Counted from the stretch's first letter, positions 46,488 to 55,470 are shown. The stretch: DNA of 62,879 nt from ARK-15 sp038880255 (GCA_038880255.1 JAVZSA010000004.1:1-62879), one strand, 5' to 3'. The notes: a model not told the origin generated them from the letters alone. Program-made: numbers and translations.

Positions 46488-48161
46488 TTAAAATTGTTTT
46501 ATTATAAAATTGTTTTCAATTCTTTTTCTGGAGAAAAATATAAATTCACCTATCACCAAAACAACAAAAATTAATAGAGGAAACAATACCCAAAAAATGT
46601 TAAACTTGGAAATTATTGATTCAACATATACCATAATAAAGAAAGAAAATATAAGGAAATTGACATGATAACTTATTTTTTTACTATTTGTATTTGTAAA
46701 CGCAAATGAAATTGTTTTAACTATTCCATATATATATTTATTTATAAAATAAAAATAAATTATCAAAAATAATAATGAAAAAATAAGATAAAAAATATTC
46801 AAAATAAAAAAATTCAATATAAGAATAAAGGGAAGTACAATTGAAAATACACCCAAAATTGGATTTTTTCTTATTATCGGTACATTTTTTGTAAAAAATA
46901 TTGCTCTCATTGTTTTAGAAATTAATGAAGATGAAATTATAATACTCTTTGGAATTATTTTTAAAAATAGGCGTGACATTCTTGAAGATAATCTTAAAAA
47001 TAATGGAGTAATAATACTTGTTATAATAACAATAGCCCCTGTAAGACTAAAAAGTGTGCTTGAAAGAGGGAGGAGATTTTTCGATACGGAGGAAACACTG
47101 TTTGCTAAATTAGCAAAAATTAAAGAGTCTTCACTCCTAGGTATTAAACCTGAACCTATGAAAAGTGATTCTTTTGATGAAAAACCCAAAAGATATGTAA
47201 TTGATCCTATAATTAAAAGTTCACCTAGAATTATAATTATTACTAATATTAAAATCAAAAGTGCATAATTTAAAAATACTGAAAAATTAACCCCAATTCC
47301 ATATGTAACAAAGAATATCGCACCAAATGCATATTTAAAGGATATGAGTTTGGGTTCTATATCCTTTACAATGTCACTTTGTGAAAATAACATCCCACCG
47401 AAGAACGCTCCAATAGCTGGACTTATATTAAATATATCAAGCAAAGAACTTATTAAGAATGTGATTGAAAGTATAAATAATATAAAAACTTCCTCATTTT
47501 TCCTAGAAAAGAACTTTCTTTTTATTGTAGGTAAAAATATCATTGAAAGAAATATAATAAATGCTAAAAATGCTGAAATACCCAAAAATTCCACATTTAT
47601 TAGTTTAGGCCAAAATTCTTTAGTTACTAATGTTCCCAAAAAAATAGTAATAAGAACAATAGATAATATGTCCTCAATTACTAACATAGAAATTAAGGCA
47701 TCAGAAGCGTCAGTAGAAAGTTTTCTAAGATCGTCCATAGATTTGGCGGAAACAACAACACTGCTTGCTGATACAATAAAGCCGAGAAATATTGAATCAA
47801 AAATATCCCATTTAAATGCAATACCTATCAAATAGCCAAAAATAAAAAGAATAGATAAGTCAAATATGGCAAGGATGATTGATACCTCACCTTTTTTTCT
47901 AAATCTTTGAGGATCTACATTAAGACCAATAAAAAATAATATCATAACAAGGCCTAGTTGTGAAAATGTTGAAATTACATAATTATTTACCATAAAACCA
48001 TTGTAATGAAAACCAAAAATTGTAAATGATATTGAGGGGCTGAGGATTAAACCTATTAATAAATATCCCACCATCGTTGACTGCCTAATCTTAATAGAGA
48101 TTAATCCTCCTACAAGAGCAAGAAAGAAAAGAATTCCTATTTGTAAAAATAATAAATCCAT
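46488..48161 (-). CDS. Cation:proton antiporter (CPA2/KefB family)
   Basis: A 557-residue membrane protein with about 12-13 helices and an extra hydrophobic C-terminal half. IGLNVDPQRFRKKG, FIVSASSVVVSAKSMDD, SPAIGAFFGGMLFSQS and IPRSEDSLIFANL are typical of CPA2 Na+/H+ or K+/H+ exchangers. No C-terminal TrkA-N domain is present. A GGGAGA ribosome binding site lies about 7 nt before ATG 48161. Confidence 0.85.
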   Translation of the reverse strand: MDLLFLQIGILFFLALVGGLISIKIRQSTMVGYLLIGLILSPSISFTIFGFHYNGFMVNNYVISTFSQLGLVMILFFIGLNVDPQRFRKKGEVSIILAIFDLSILFIFGYLIGIAFKWDIFDSIFLGFIVSASSVVVSAKSMDDLRKLSTDASDALISMLVIEDILSIVLITIFLGTLVTKEFWPKLINVEFLGISAFLAFIIFLSMIFLPTIKRKFFSRKNEEVFILFILSITFLISSLLDIFNISPAIGAFFGGMLFSQSDIVKDIEPKLISFKYAFGAIFFVTYGIGVNFSVFLNYALLILILVIIIILGELLIIGSITYLLGFSSKESLFIGSGLIPRSEDSLIFANLANSVSSVSKNLLPLSSTLFSLTGAIVIITSIITPLFLRLSSRMSRLFLKIIPKSIIISSSLISKTMRAIFFTKNVPIIRKNPILGVFSIVLPFILILNFFILNIFYLIFSLLFLIIYFYFINKYIYGIVKTISFAFTNTNSKKISYHVNFLIFSFFIMVYVESIISKFNIFWVLFPLLIFVVLVIGEFIFFSRKRIENNFIIKQF

Positions 48162-48164
48162 GAA

Positions 48165-48362
48165 TTATCTCCCTATTGGATTGTAACCATATATATTAAC
48201 ATTTATTTTATTTATGCTTCTAATAAAATTTGATTTTGAAAAAATTAATTTTATTTTTTGATAATTCCTTATAAATAAAGTTTCTTTAAATTTTATTTTC
48301 CAATTGAAATATTTTGTTTTAATTTTTCTTATCATTTTTTCATAAATTTTCATATTTCTCAT
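48165..48362 (-). CDS. Small basic hypothetical protein upstream of the antiporter (uncertain)
   Basis: An open frame of about 65 codons, rich in Lys, Ile and Asn, ends 3 nt before the antiporter gene, with that gene's ribosome binding site within its last codons. No family is recognised and the DNA is very AT-rich. A real leader peptide or small protein is possible; an untranslated leader is equally plausible. Confidence 0.25.
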   Translation of the reverse strand: MRNMKIYEKMIRKIKTKYFNWKIKFKETLFIRNYQKIKLIFSKSNFIRSINKINVNIYGYNPIGR

Positions 48363-48492
48363 GAATATCAATTCTTTATTTTATTTTTTTCAAATATAAA
48401 TTTTTGTATTAATAAAAATGAATAATCTAAAAAATTTTCAATTTTTTATATTATTATTTATTGTTAAAAATTTTAAAAATTTAAAATATATT

Positions 48493-49707
48493 CTAGATAA
48501 AATAAATATAAATTGTAAATAATATAGAAAAAACAATAAGAATTAATGTTAACCATAAAATAAATTCTCTATATTTTTCATTTTTAAATTTACCCATCAA
48601 TCTTTCATTTGATGTTAGCCTTATTAAAAAAAACAATATTATTGGTAAAAGAACTGTATTTAGTACCATTGCCTCAATCATTAAATTTATAAGATCTGGA
48701 AAAAGTAATGTTATAAATGCAGCTGGTACAATCTCTACGATGTAAAATATATAAAAAGTCCTAGCCTTTGTAATATTGCAATTTAAACTATTTGGAATGT
48801 TAAAATAATCACCTATTGACCATGCTGAAGACAATGAGATTACTATACCAGCAAGAAGACCTGCACCAATTATTCCAATTGCAAAAATATAGGGGGAAAT
48901 TGTTCCTAAATAAGGTGAAAATATTGAAGATAATAACATTATATTTAAATTATCATTTAGTTTTTCATAGAAAAATGATGCAGATATTACCATTATTGCC
49001 AAAACAAGGATTTCACTAAATATAGATCCAATCAAGGTTTCCTTTCTTTCAATTTTTAATGATTCTATAGTTCTTCCTGAGTCCACTAATGCATTACCCT
49101 GATAAAAAATCATCCAGGGCATTATTACCGCACCTATGTTTCCTAAAATAATTGTGAGAAAAGTTATATTTTGAAATTCTGGCGTTGAAACAATGGTTTT
49201 TATGGTTTCAATTGAAGGTCTAGATAGTATTGCACCTATTAAAAATATCAAAAGAATAGAGGATATGTAAATAAGAATATTTTCTACTTTTTTATAATTT
49301 CCACTAAAAATAATATAGGTATGAAATATTAGAACAAGAAGTACAGAAAACCATATAGGAACATTAAATATAAGGCCACCAGCAGCTACACCTGCAAATT
49401 CTCCTACAAATCCAATTGAATTTATGATTACCATTACTGCTATGGATATAAATGATGAAAATTTACCATAATTCTCCTTAATCAACTTTCCAAAACCTTT
49501 ACCTGTAACAAGTGATAATCTTGCAGAAGCTTCCTGAACAAAATATAAAGGAATAATCAAACCAATTATAAGCCAAAAAAGAGAAAGTCCAAACAAGGAT
49601 CCTGTAACTAAGGCTGTAAATACGCTTGGTGCATCAATGTCCGCCATCATTACAATCCAGCCAGGACCAAGTATTGAAAGTATTTTTAAAATATTTTTAT
49701 TTTTCAT
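48493..49707 (-). CDS. Nramp-family metal transporter with altered metal site
   Basis: A 404-residue protein with 11 or so helices. The N-terminus GPGWIVMMADIDAPSVFTAL matches Nramp TM1, but the canonical DPGN is DAPS (Asp25, Ser28). In TM6 the MPH segment is MPW (Met196-Trp198). Two of three classical Mn/Fe ligands are thus kept. It overlaps by 11 bp a DtxR/MntR regulator gene and is co-transcribed with it. Manganese or iron is likely; the substitutions leave room for another ion. Confidence 0.85.
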   Translation of the reverse strand: MKNKNILKILSILGPGWIVMMADIDAPSVFTALVTGSLFGLSLFWLIIGLIIPLYFVQEASARLSLVTGKGFGKLIKENYGKFSSFISIAVMVIINSIGFVGEFAGVAAGGLIFNVPIWFSVLLVLIFHTYIIFSGNYKKVENILIYISSILLIFLIGAILSRPSIETIKTIVSTPEFQNITFLTIILGNIGAVIMPWMIFYQGNALVDSGRTIESLKIERKETLIGSIFSEILVLAIMVISASFFYEKLNDNLNIMLLSSIFSPYLGTISPYIFAIGIIGAGLLAGIVISLSSAWSIGDYFNIPNSLNCNITKARTFYIFYIVEIVPAAFITLLFPDLINLMIEAMVLNTVLLPIILFFLIRLTSNERLMGKFKNEKYREFILWLTLILIVFSILFTIYIYFI

Positions 49708-50344
49708 ATAATTTCACTGCATATGGTAGTATACCTTCTAGAGGAAATTCGCCCTTTTCAGTTGTTACTATTAAACCATTTTCATATTTAAATTTTATAT
49801 AAATTTTTTTAGAAGGTATAATTCCATAATTTTTTAATAATAATAAAATATTGAACTCTTCATAACTTATTCTTTTCACAATATAATAATTATTTTCATA
49901 GGCATCTAAAAGTTTTATTTCGTTTTTTCCTTCATTTAAATCTATGCTATTTCCATGGGGGCATACTGATAGATTTTCAATTTTATTTAAAATATATTTT
50001 TCAAGCTCACCTTCAATTGTATGTTCTAATTCATTTGAAAGAATATGGCATTTTTCCCAAGGAACATTAAGAAAAACATAAAGAAATGATTCCGATATTC
50101 TATGCTTTCTTTTCGTAATTTTAGCAATTTCTAAACCTTTTTCTGTAAGTTTAAATCCACTATATCTATATCTTTCTATAATCCCCTTCCTTTCTAATCT
50201 CTTTAATTCATCATTTATTCCACCTGGAGAATATTTTAAAATTTTAACCAAATCAATTATTTTTGCAATACCAAAAGTATCTTGGAGTTCATAAATAGTA
50301 TTAATATAATCCTCCTGTTTTTTGGTTAAATTTATGTTTACCAT
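49697..50344 (-). CDS. DtxR/MntR-family metal-dependent transcriptional regulator
   Basis: About 215 residues. An N-terminal winged helix (DYINTIYELQDTFG to RYRYSGFKLTEKG), then a dimerisation/metal domain with KRKHRISESFL, ELEHTIEGELEKYI and SVCPHG, which supply His, Glu and Cys ligands. An FeoA/SH3-like C-terminal domain follows. An in-frame ATG at 50365 exists, but TATA spacing and the N-terminus favour ATG 50344. A perfect palindrome sits between TATA and start, consistent with autoregulation with the Nramp gene. Confidence 0.88.
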   Translation of the reverse strand: MVNINLTKKQEDYINTIYELQDTFGIAKIIDLVKILKYSPGGINDELKRLERKGIIERYRYSGFKLTEKGLEIAKITKRKHRISESFLYVFLNVPWEKCHILSNELEHTIEGELEKYILNKIENLSVCPHGNSIDLNEGKNEIKLLDAYENNYYIVKRISYEEFNILLLLKNYGIIPSKKIYIKFKYENGLIVTTEKGEFPLEGILPYAVKLYEK

Positions 50345-50350
50345 AAAAAA

Positions 50351-50370
50351 AATTAATGCAACCATTAATT
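50351..50370. promoter_or_regulatory. Palindromic operator candidate at the metal regulator promoter
   Basis: AATTAATGCAACCATTAATT is a perfect inverted repeat (8-bp arms, 4-nt spacer) immediately upstream of the regulator ATG at 50344. It lies between the TATA-like TTTAAATT (overlapping its outer end) and the start, where bound repressor would block initiation. Its arms include G and C, so it is less likely chance than the all-AT repeats. Confidence 0.5.
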
Positions 50371-50385
50371 TAAATTTTTTGAATA

Positions 50386-50397
50386 AATTTTTAAATG
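50386..50397 (+). promoter_or_regulatory. TATA box for leaderless membrane-protein operon
   Basis: AATTTTTAAATG is centred about 27 nt before ATG 50419, with no ribosome binding site. It drives the four-gene plus-strand run 50419-52831 and is only about 20 nt from the palindrome, so divergent co-regulation is possible. Confidence 0.5.
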
Positions 50398-50418
50398 TGA
50401 AAATAATACATTCAAACT

Positions 50419-50895
50419 ATGAGTGTTTCTTTTATTCCATTTCAATTACCTAAATCATTATATTATATTGTACAATATATAATTTATAATAACATCTCTA
50501 TTGGGTTATTTTTATTTTTTATATCCATTGTTATGATATTTTTTTCAAAATATTTTAAATGGCTCTTTTTATTATTATTTATATTGTTTGAAATATACTT
50601 ACTAATTACTTTAAATATTTATTTTCCTGATAAAAAATTCGTCCTAACAGGATTCCTTTCCTCACTAATATTTTTACCATTTCTTTATTTGGCTTTAAAA
50701 GGAGGTTATTCTATTACAATATTAAACATAATCTTTTTATCACTTCTTATTATTTTTTATCCAGAATTTCAAAATGTTTCAATATATATTTTTTCTATAA
50801 TTTCCATATTTCTTTTTGTTTTCTCTGTAGTTTTATTTATAATATTATTAAAGATAAAAAGAAAAATTTTCTTACCTAGGGGTGAATATATATGA
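50419..50895 (+). CDS. Orphan integral membrane protein
   Basis: A 158-residue very hydrophobic protein with about five predicted helices, short loops and a basic C-terminal end (KIKRKIFLPRGEY). No motif or family is recognised. It heads a plus-strand operon and overlaps the next membrane-protein gene by 4 bp. The two may form a pair. Confidence 0.65.
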   Translation: MSVSFIPFQLPKSLYYIVQYIIYNNISIGLFLFFISIVMIFFSKYFKWLFLLLFILFEIYLLITLNIYFPDKKFVLTGFLSSLIFLPFLYLALKGGYSITILNIIFLSLLIIFYPEFQNVSIYIFSIISIFLFVFSVVLFIILLKIKRKIFLPRGEYI

Positions 50896-51359
50896 CTAGT
50901 CCATTGCAAATACTTGAAACAAGTCCAGGTTTATTAATTCTTTTTACTGTAATTATTTTAATTGTAATATTTGAATCTCTGACATATTTAAGATCAATAA
51001 AATTTATACTTTTAGGGATTTTTTTAGCCAGTTTATTTTTTATAATATTAAACTATTACTTTTATGGTATTAATGCGAGTACAATGGATTTTGTTCTTTA
51101 TTTTATCATCGGCATTGCAATATTACTTGTCCTATCCTTTATGCTCACATTTTTTATTTTTTCTTTATTAATTTTTGATTTACTTATGATACTTCATACA
51201 TTTTTCTTTATGGATCTTAACAGTATCTATACGTGGATTATCGCAATAATTATTTCTATTATAATTTATTTAATTCTCCGACACATTGGAAAAAAATTAG
51301 AAAAAAGTGTATTTAAGGTAGATAATGAATTAAAGGGAGTAAATAGTTATGGAAAATGA
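50892..51359 (+). CDS. Orphan integral membrane protein
   Basis: A 155-residue protein with about five hydrophobic helices and a charged C-terminus (RHIGKKLEKSVFKVDNEL). No family is recognised. It overlaps the preceding orphan membrane gene by 4 bp and the CYTH gene by 11 bp, with a GGGGTGAATATAT-like ribosome binding region before its ATG. Confidence 0.65.
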   Translation: MTSPLQILETSPGLLILFTVIILIVIFESLTYLRSIKFILLGIFLASLFFIILNYYFYGINASTMDFVLYFIIGIAILLVLSFMLTFFIFSLLIFDLLMILHTFFFMDLNSIYTWIIAIIISIIIYLILRHIGKKLEKSVFKVDNELKGVNSYGK

Positions 51360-51876
51360 TCTAGAAATTGAAATAAAATCAAAAGTTGAAAATTTGGAAG
51401 ATTTAGAGAAAAAAATAGTTTTACTTGGTGCAGTCTTTTTAGGTACCGAATTTCAAAATGATTGGTATTTTAAACATCCTTGTAGAGATTTTTCAATCAC
51501 TGATGAGGCATTGAGAGTGAGGGATGTTAATGGAAAATTATTCCTTACATATAAAGGAAAAAGAATTGATAATGAAACAAAAACAAGAAAAGAAATAGAA
51601 ATTACTGTAGATAGTAACATTTTTAAAATTTTAGAATATTTAGGATTTGAAATCTTTATGAATATTAAAAAAGTAAGAAAAAATTATGGTTTGGATAATG
51701 TTAAAATATCGTTAGATTATGTAGAAAATTTGGGAAATTTTATAGAAATGGAAGTTCATGGAAATTATGAAGAAGGAAAATTAAAATTATTTTCTTTGGC
51801 AGAAAAACTTTCATTGAAAAAAATTGAAAGAAGATCTTATCTTGAGATGATGGTGAATAGTTATGAAAAGTTTTGA
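51349..51876 (+). CDS. CYTH-domain protein (class IV adenylate cyclase / thiamine-triphosphatase-like)
   Basis: A 175-residue protein. The EIEIKSKV start (ExExK motif, about 5-12), LRVRDVNGKLFLTYKGKR and TRKEIEI then SLDYVENLGNFIEMEVHG line the triphosphate tunnel of the CYTH fold. CyaB-type members make cAMP or hydrolyse inorganic or organic triphosphates; archaeal members are mostly triphosphatases. It is coupled to the ferritin-VIT gene by a 14 bp overlap. Confidence 0.87.
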   Translation: MENDLEIEIKSKVENLEDLEKKIVLLGAVFLGTEFQNDWYFKHPCRDFSITDEALRVRDVNGKLFLTYKGKRIDNETKTRKEIEITVDSNIFKILEYLGFEIFMNIKKVRKNYGLDNVKISLDYVENLGNFIEMEVHGNYEEGKLKLFSLAEKLSLKKIERRSYLEMMVNSYEKF

Positions 51877-52831
51877 GGAAATCACATATAAATATTATTT
51901 AGGAGAAATGAAAGATCATATTTTCTACGAAAAACTTTCGAATATTGAAAAAAATGAAGAGTTAAAACATTCTTTAAAAAGATTATCATTGATGGAAAGA
52001 GAACATGCAAAATTTTTTTATTCAATGATCAAAGGAAAAAAGGAAAAGACACCAAAATATAGTGTTTATATCTCAATATTTTTAAGATATTTATTAGGTC
52101 TTTCTCTTACATTAAAAATCTTAGAAAGAGGAGAAAAAAAAGCAATTAGGTCTTATATTTCTTTACTTAAAGAAGGGGGAATTCCTGAACAATATAAACA
52201 ATCTCTAAAAGCAATTATAATGGATGAAATATTTCATGAAGATTTTTTTGAGCAAAATGAAAAAATTGTTGCTCAAAGAACTGAAAGAATTAGAGATGCT
52301 GTTTATGGAATGTCTGATGGTCTTGTAGAAGTGCTTTCATCCGTGGCAGGTTTAGCTCCAGTACTTTTAATCCCACTTTATGTTGCAATTGGTGGGTTGG
52401 TTGTTGGGATCTCTGGTAGTTTATCTATGGCTATTGGGGCATATCTTTCAGTAAAAGCTGAGAAAGATTATAATGATTCCAAAAAAAGACTAAATGATAT
52501 GAAATCCGAAATAACAGGAGAAAAAATGGTTGAAGAAAAAACTTATTACTCAAATCCATTGAGATCAGCATTGGACACTGGAGTTTTTTATATTATAGGT
52601 GCAATATTCCCAATAATCCCATTTTTAATTCTCAAAGGAGTAGATGCCGTTTTTATGGCCTTCCTACTAGTAATTTGTGCACAATCTATAACAAGTATTA
52701 TAATTTCATTACTTTCCGATACTCCAATAATAAAATCTCTTTTGAGAACCGTACTGCTTACTATCACAGCTGCTTTAGCTACATATACACTTGGAAATAT
52801 TATACACTCAATCCTTGGTATAAATATTTAA
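51863..52831 (+). CDS. Ferritin-like domain fused to VIT1/CCC1-type Fe/Mn transporter
   Basis: A 322-residue fusion. Residues 1-145 form a rubrerythrin-like four-helix domain with carboxylate/histidine pairs (MEREHAKFF near 47-55, MDEIFHEDFFEQ near 117-128). Residues 150-322 are a VIT1/CCC1 transporter beginning VYGMSDGLVEVLSSVAGL, with about five helices. Such proteins load iron or manganese into or out of a compartment; in archaea export is likely. It is encoded near an Nramp-type importer and a metal regulator. Its TAA stop is part of the left boundary of the second mobile-element relic. Confidence 0.85.
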   Translation: MKSFEEITYKYYLGEMKDHIFYEKLSNIEKNEELKHSLKRLSLMEREHAKFFYSMIKGKKEKTPKYSVYISIFLRYLLGLSLTLKILERGEKKAIRSYISLLKEGGIPEQYKQSLKAIIMDEIFHEDFFEQNEKIVAQRTERIRDAVYGMSDGLVEVLSSVAGLAPVLLIPLYVAIGGLVVGISGSLSMAIGAYLSVKAEKDYNDSKKRLNDMKSEITGEKMVEEKTYYSNPLRSALDTGVFYIIGAIFPIIPFLILKGVDAVFMAFLLVICAQSITSIIISLLSDTPIIKSLLRTVLLTITAALATYTLGNIIHSILGINI

Positions 52832-53194
52832 CTCAGTGTGCTGGAACTTCCTTGTCTTTGCAAGGGGATGAATGCACGCGAGGTATTTATAATGGTACTT
52901 GAAAAAAGATTGCATTCTGTATATGTATTACAATACCACTTCATAGAGGTTGTAAGATATATAATGCATATCTTCAAGGATAGATTATTGATTTCTTCAA
53001 ACAAATAATAGAGGAATATGTTATGTCCTTCACGCTGTTTGGTATTTGATAGAAATTTTTTTTAGGTAACCTAGGCGAGACGCCCGAAAAGGAATATGCC
53101 TCTACAAGTAGCATGCTCAAATACATAAAATGTATTCTTGTGAAGGCAAGCATTGCCCTTGAAATGAGAAGCCCGGTTCGTGGGGGTAGTTCGC
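52832..53194 (+). mobile_element. Non-autonomous IS200/IS605-type element, copy 2 (TnpA-TnpB deletion relic)
   Basis: A 363 bp copy of the element at 24212-24614, in the same orientation. A left-end hairpin (stem 52848-52854 with 52861-52867) keeps pairing through a C-to-T change relative to copy 1. One frame reads KRLHSVYVLQYHFIEVVRY, a close match to the start of Y1 transposase TnpA, and, past two stops, LCPSRCLVFDRN, the TnpB zinc knuckle. Near the end LGETPEKEYASTSS and later EMRSPVRGGSS resemble TnpB C-termini. The right end is GGTAGTTCGC. No intact transposase is present. It fills the gap between the ferritin-VIT gene and atpI. Confidence 0.75.
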
Positions 53195-53197
53195 TAT

Positions 53198-55159
53198 CTA
53201 TTTTTCAGTGAATCTTCTCCTTGACGCAAATGGGGTAAAAGGTTTCCCATTTCCATGGAAGAACTTAGAAAAGAATTCCACATAATGTAACCTAGCCCCT
53301 TGTATACCTGGTTCAAATATTGCAATAAGTATATTTACAGCATGACCAATAATTAAAACTAAAAATGCAACAATTATATGACTTAATACACCGTAATGAT
53401 AGGCACGTATGAATATTTGATCGAGCACTGATGCTAGGATTACAGCAGCTAACAAAACACCCATAATCCTTGTAAAAGAAAGAACATGGCTTATTATTGA
53501 TGCCATCTCCATAACTGAAAAAATACCCTCACCAAAAAGAATTAAAAATGTACCTATACCTATTAATGGTATTCCTGTATAAATACCTAAAATATTTCCT
53601 AATGAATAAATGGGATACCATTTTAAAATCCACAAACCAAAGATTGTAAAGCCCCATGTAATAAATACCCATCCAATTCTTCCTACCATTTCCTTAAAAT
53701 ATTTTTTATCTCTTTTTCCATAATATTTATAGAGTGAATATTTATTTATAACGCCTAATATTAAACCATAAGTGACATAGATTACTCCAATCCATGCTGT
53801 TATCAATAATAGCTTTGAAACCCCTTCTATGGGGTCCAGTAAAGCTTTATAAGGAAGTTGTATACCAAAATATTCATTAAAAATTGCACCAAATACTATT
53901 CCCCAAAATGATCCAAATATCATTGCTCTAGCAAGCATAGCCCAACTGTAATTTGACATCATTGTTTTTGCAAAATTTCTGATTATTTTGGGTAATAAAC
54001 TTTTTTTGGGAGGCTTAGTTACTCTTTTAAGTAACCAGATAGAAAAAAGAAGTATGATTATCGCGTAACCCACATCACCAAGCATAAAGCCGAAAAAAAT
54101 AGGAAAAATAATCGAAAATATTAATGTTGGATCAAATTCAAGAGAATTAGGCAATGAATAGAATTTTATGAAAAATTCGAAAAATTTTATTCTTTTTGGA
54201 TTTTCAAGTAAAGTGGGGGGTTCTTCTTCTGTTTTTATTTTTTCAAAAATAACTCTATTGTTTGTTAATTTTATCAGATCATTTGATATTTTTTCAAATT
54301 CTCTTTCAGGTATCCACCCAGATATGGCAAAAACGTTTTGGCTTGAAGCCAATTTATTCTTTACTTCATTTTTCCTCATAATAATTTCCAATTCCTCAGA
54401 TATTGCACAAACAAGTCCATAATATTCATCCGAAATTTTTTCAAGTTGATTCTTTAATTTATTTTCCATTTCTTCAAGAGATTTTAATTCATCTTTAATT
54501 TTGTTTAATAATTCTTCTGTTGTTCCATCATATCTTTTTAACTGAAAAATTGATGCATGGAATTTATTTAATAATTCAATTGCCTTTTCTTCAAAATTTT
54601 TTGGGCCTGAAACAAAAAAATTTAAATAATGATCCCCAGCAATTTTATAAATAAAATCATATTTTGAAAGTTCTTTTATTAAATTATTTTTATCTTCTAT
54701 TTCCATTTTTCCAATAATGAAAAAAATATTTTTAGAATTTAAATAATTTGCATTAATTCCTAAAACTCTCAATATTTCCAAACTTTCCATATCATTTTCC
54801 AATAATTTTTTTCTTGCCTTTATTTCTTCAAGTTTATTTCTAATTTCATTTATTTCAGGATCAATTTTTATTTCTTCTATTTTTGAAAATAGATCGTTAT
54901 TATCTGCAAATTTATATTTATTTATAACTTTTCTTGGAAAAAGATATTTTTCAAGACCTTTGAATCTTATATATTGTTCTGAAATCTCTTTTACTTCGCT
55001 TTGAGGAATTATCTTTAAGTATTTTGTTATTTCCTTTTCCACATTTTCAATTTGCATTACTCCTTTTTCATGAAGGTAATCTATTATTGCTTCCTTGTAA
55101 TCGGTTAATGAAATTATGTAAACTTTTTCCATTTTAACTGGTTTTAATACCATTTTCAT
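53198..55159 (-). CDS. atpI: A-type ATP synthase subunit I (a)
   Basis: A 653-residue subunit. The N-terminal half is a soluble coiled-coil stator arm (about 1-330); the C-terminal half has about 7-8 membrane helices, including IFPIFFGFMLGDVGYAII and HVLSFTRIMGVLLAA, where the conserved arginine faces the c-ring. It forms the ion channel with subunit K. It ends the operon and overlaps atpH by 4 bp. Confidence 0.95.
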   Translation of the reverse strand: MKMVLKPVKMEKVYIISLTDYKEAIIDYLHEKGVMQIENVEKEITKYLKIIPQSEVKEISEQYIRFKGLEKYLFPRKVINKYKFADNNDLFSKIEEIKIDPEINEIRNKLEEIKARKKLLENDMESLEILRVLGINANYLNSKNIFFIIGKMEIEDKNNLIKELSKYDFIYKIAGDHYLNFFVSGPKNFEEKAIELLNKFHASIFQLKRYDGTTEELLNKIKDELKSLEEMENKLKNQLEKISDEYYGLVCAISEELEIIMRKNEVKNKLASSQNVFAISGWIPEREFEKISNDLIKLTNNRVIFEKIKTEEEPPTLLENPKRIKFFEFFIKFYSLPNSLEFDPTLIFSIIFPIFFGFMLGDVGYAIIILLFSIWLLKRVTKPPKKSLLPKIIRNFAKTMMSNYSWAMLARAMIFGSFWGIVFGAIFNEYFGIQLPYKALLDPIEGVSKLLLITAWIGVIYVTYGLILGVINKYSLYKYYGKRDKKYFKEMVGRIGWVFITWGFTIFGLWILKWYPIYSLGNILGIYTGIPLIGIGTFLILFGEGIFSVMEMASIISHVLSFTRIMGVLLAAVILASVLDQIFIRAYHYGVLSHIIVAFLVLIIGHAVNILIAIFEPGIQGARLHYVEFFSKFFHGNGKPFTPFASRRRFTEK

Positions 55160-55470
55160 CCTTCCAACAATTTATTAACTATTTTAATCAATTCTTGCTC
55201 ATCTATTTTATACTCTTTTAATTTTTCTATCTTTTTATTCCAATCATTTTCTATTGATTCAATTATTTTATTAATTTCTAAATTAAATTCATTTTGCATT
55301 TCTTTTTGAATATTTTCAAGTTCTTTTTTAGCTGTCTCTATGATTTCCTCCGCCCTTTTTTTAGCATTTTCAATAATTTCTGTTGATTTTTTTTCTTCAT
55401 TTTCTACCATTATTGTAACTTGCTCTTCAAGTTCTTTAATTTTTTTAAGACCTTCATTTATATTTTCCAT
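55156..55470 (-). CDS. atpH: A-type ATP synthase subunit H (peripheral stalk)
   Basis: A 104-residue, highly charged, almost entirely helical protein (EE/KK-rich), as expected for the H stalk subunit that pairs with E. It lies between atpD (70 bp gap) and atpI (4 bp overlap). The gap may carry a secondary promoter. The assignment rests on length, composition and position before atpI. Confidence 0.82.
   Translation of the reverse strand: MENINEGLKKIKELEEQVTIMVENEEKKSTEIIENAKKRAEEIIETAKKELENIQKEMQNEFNLEINKIIESIENDWNKKIEKLKEYKIDEQELIKIVNKLLEG

Noticed and set aside
47344..47835. 163-codon ORF opposite the cation antiporter
   Set aside because: Shadow of a membrane-protein gene; no motif and no start signal.
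52675..52902. 75-codon ORF spanning the ferritin-VIT end and the second mobile element
   Set aside because: Out of frame with the VIT gene, no family match, and it ends within the element's left portion.
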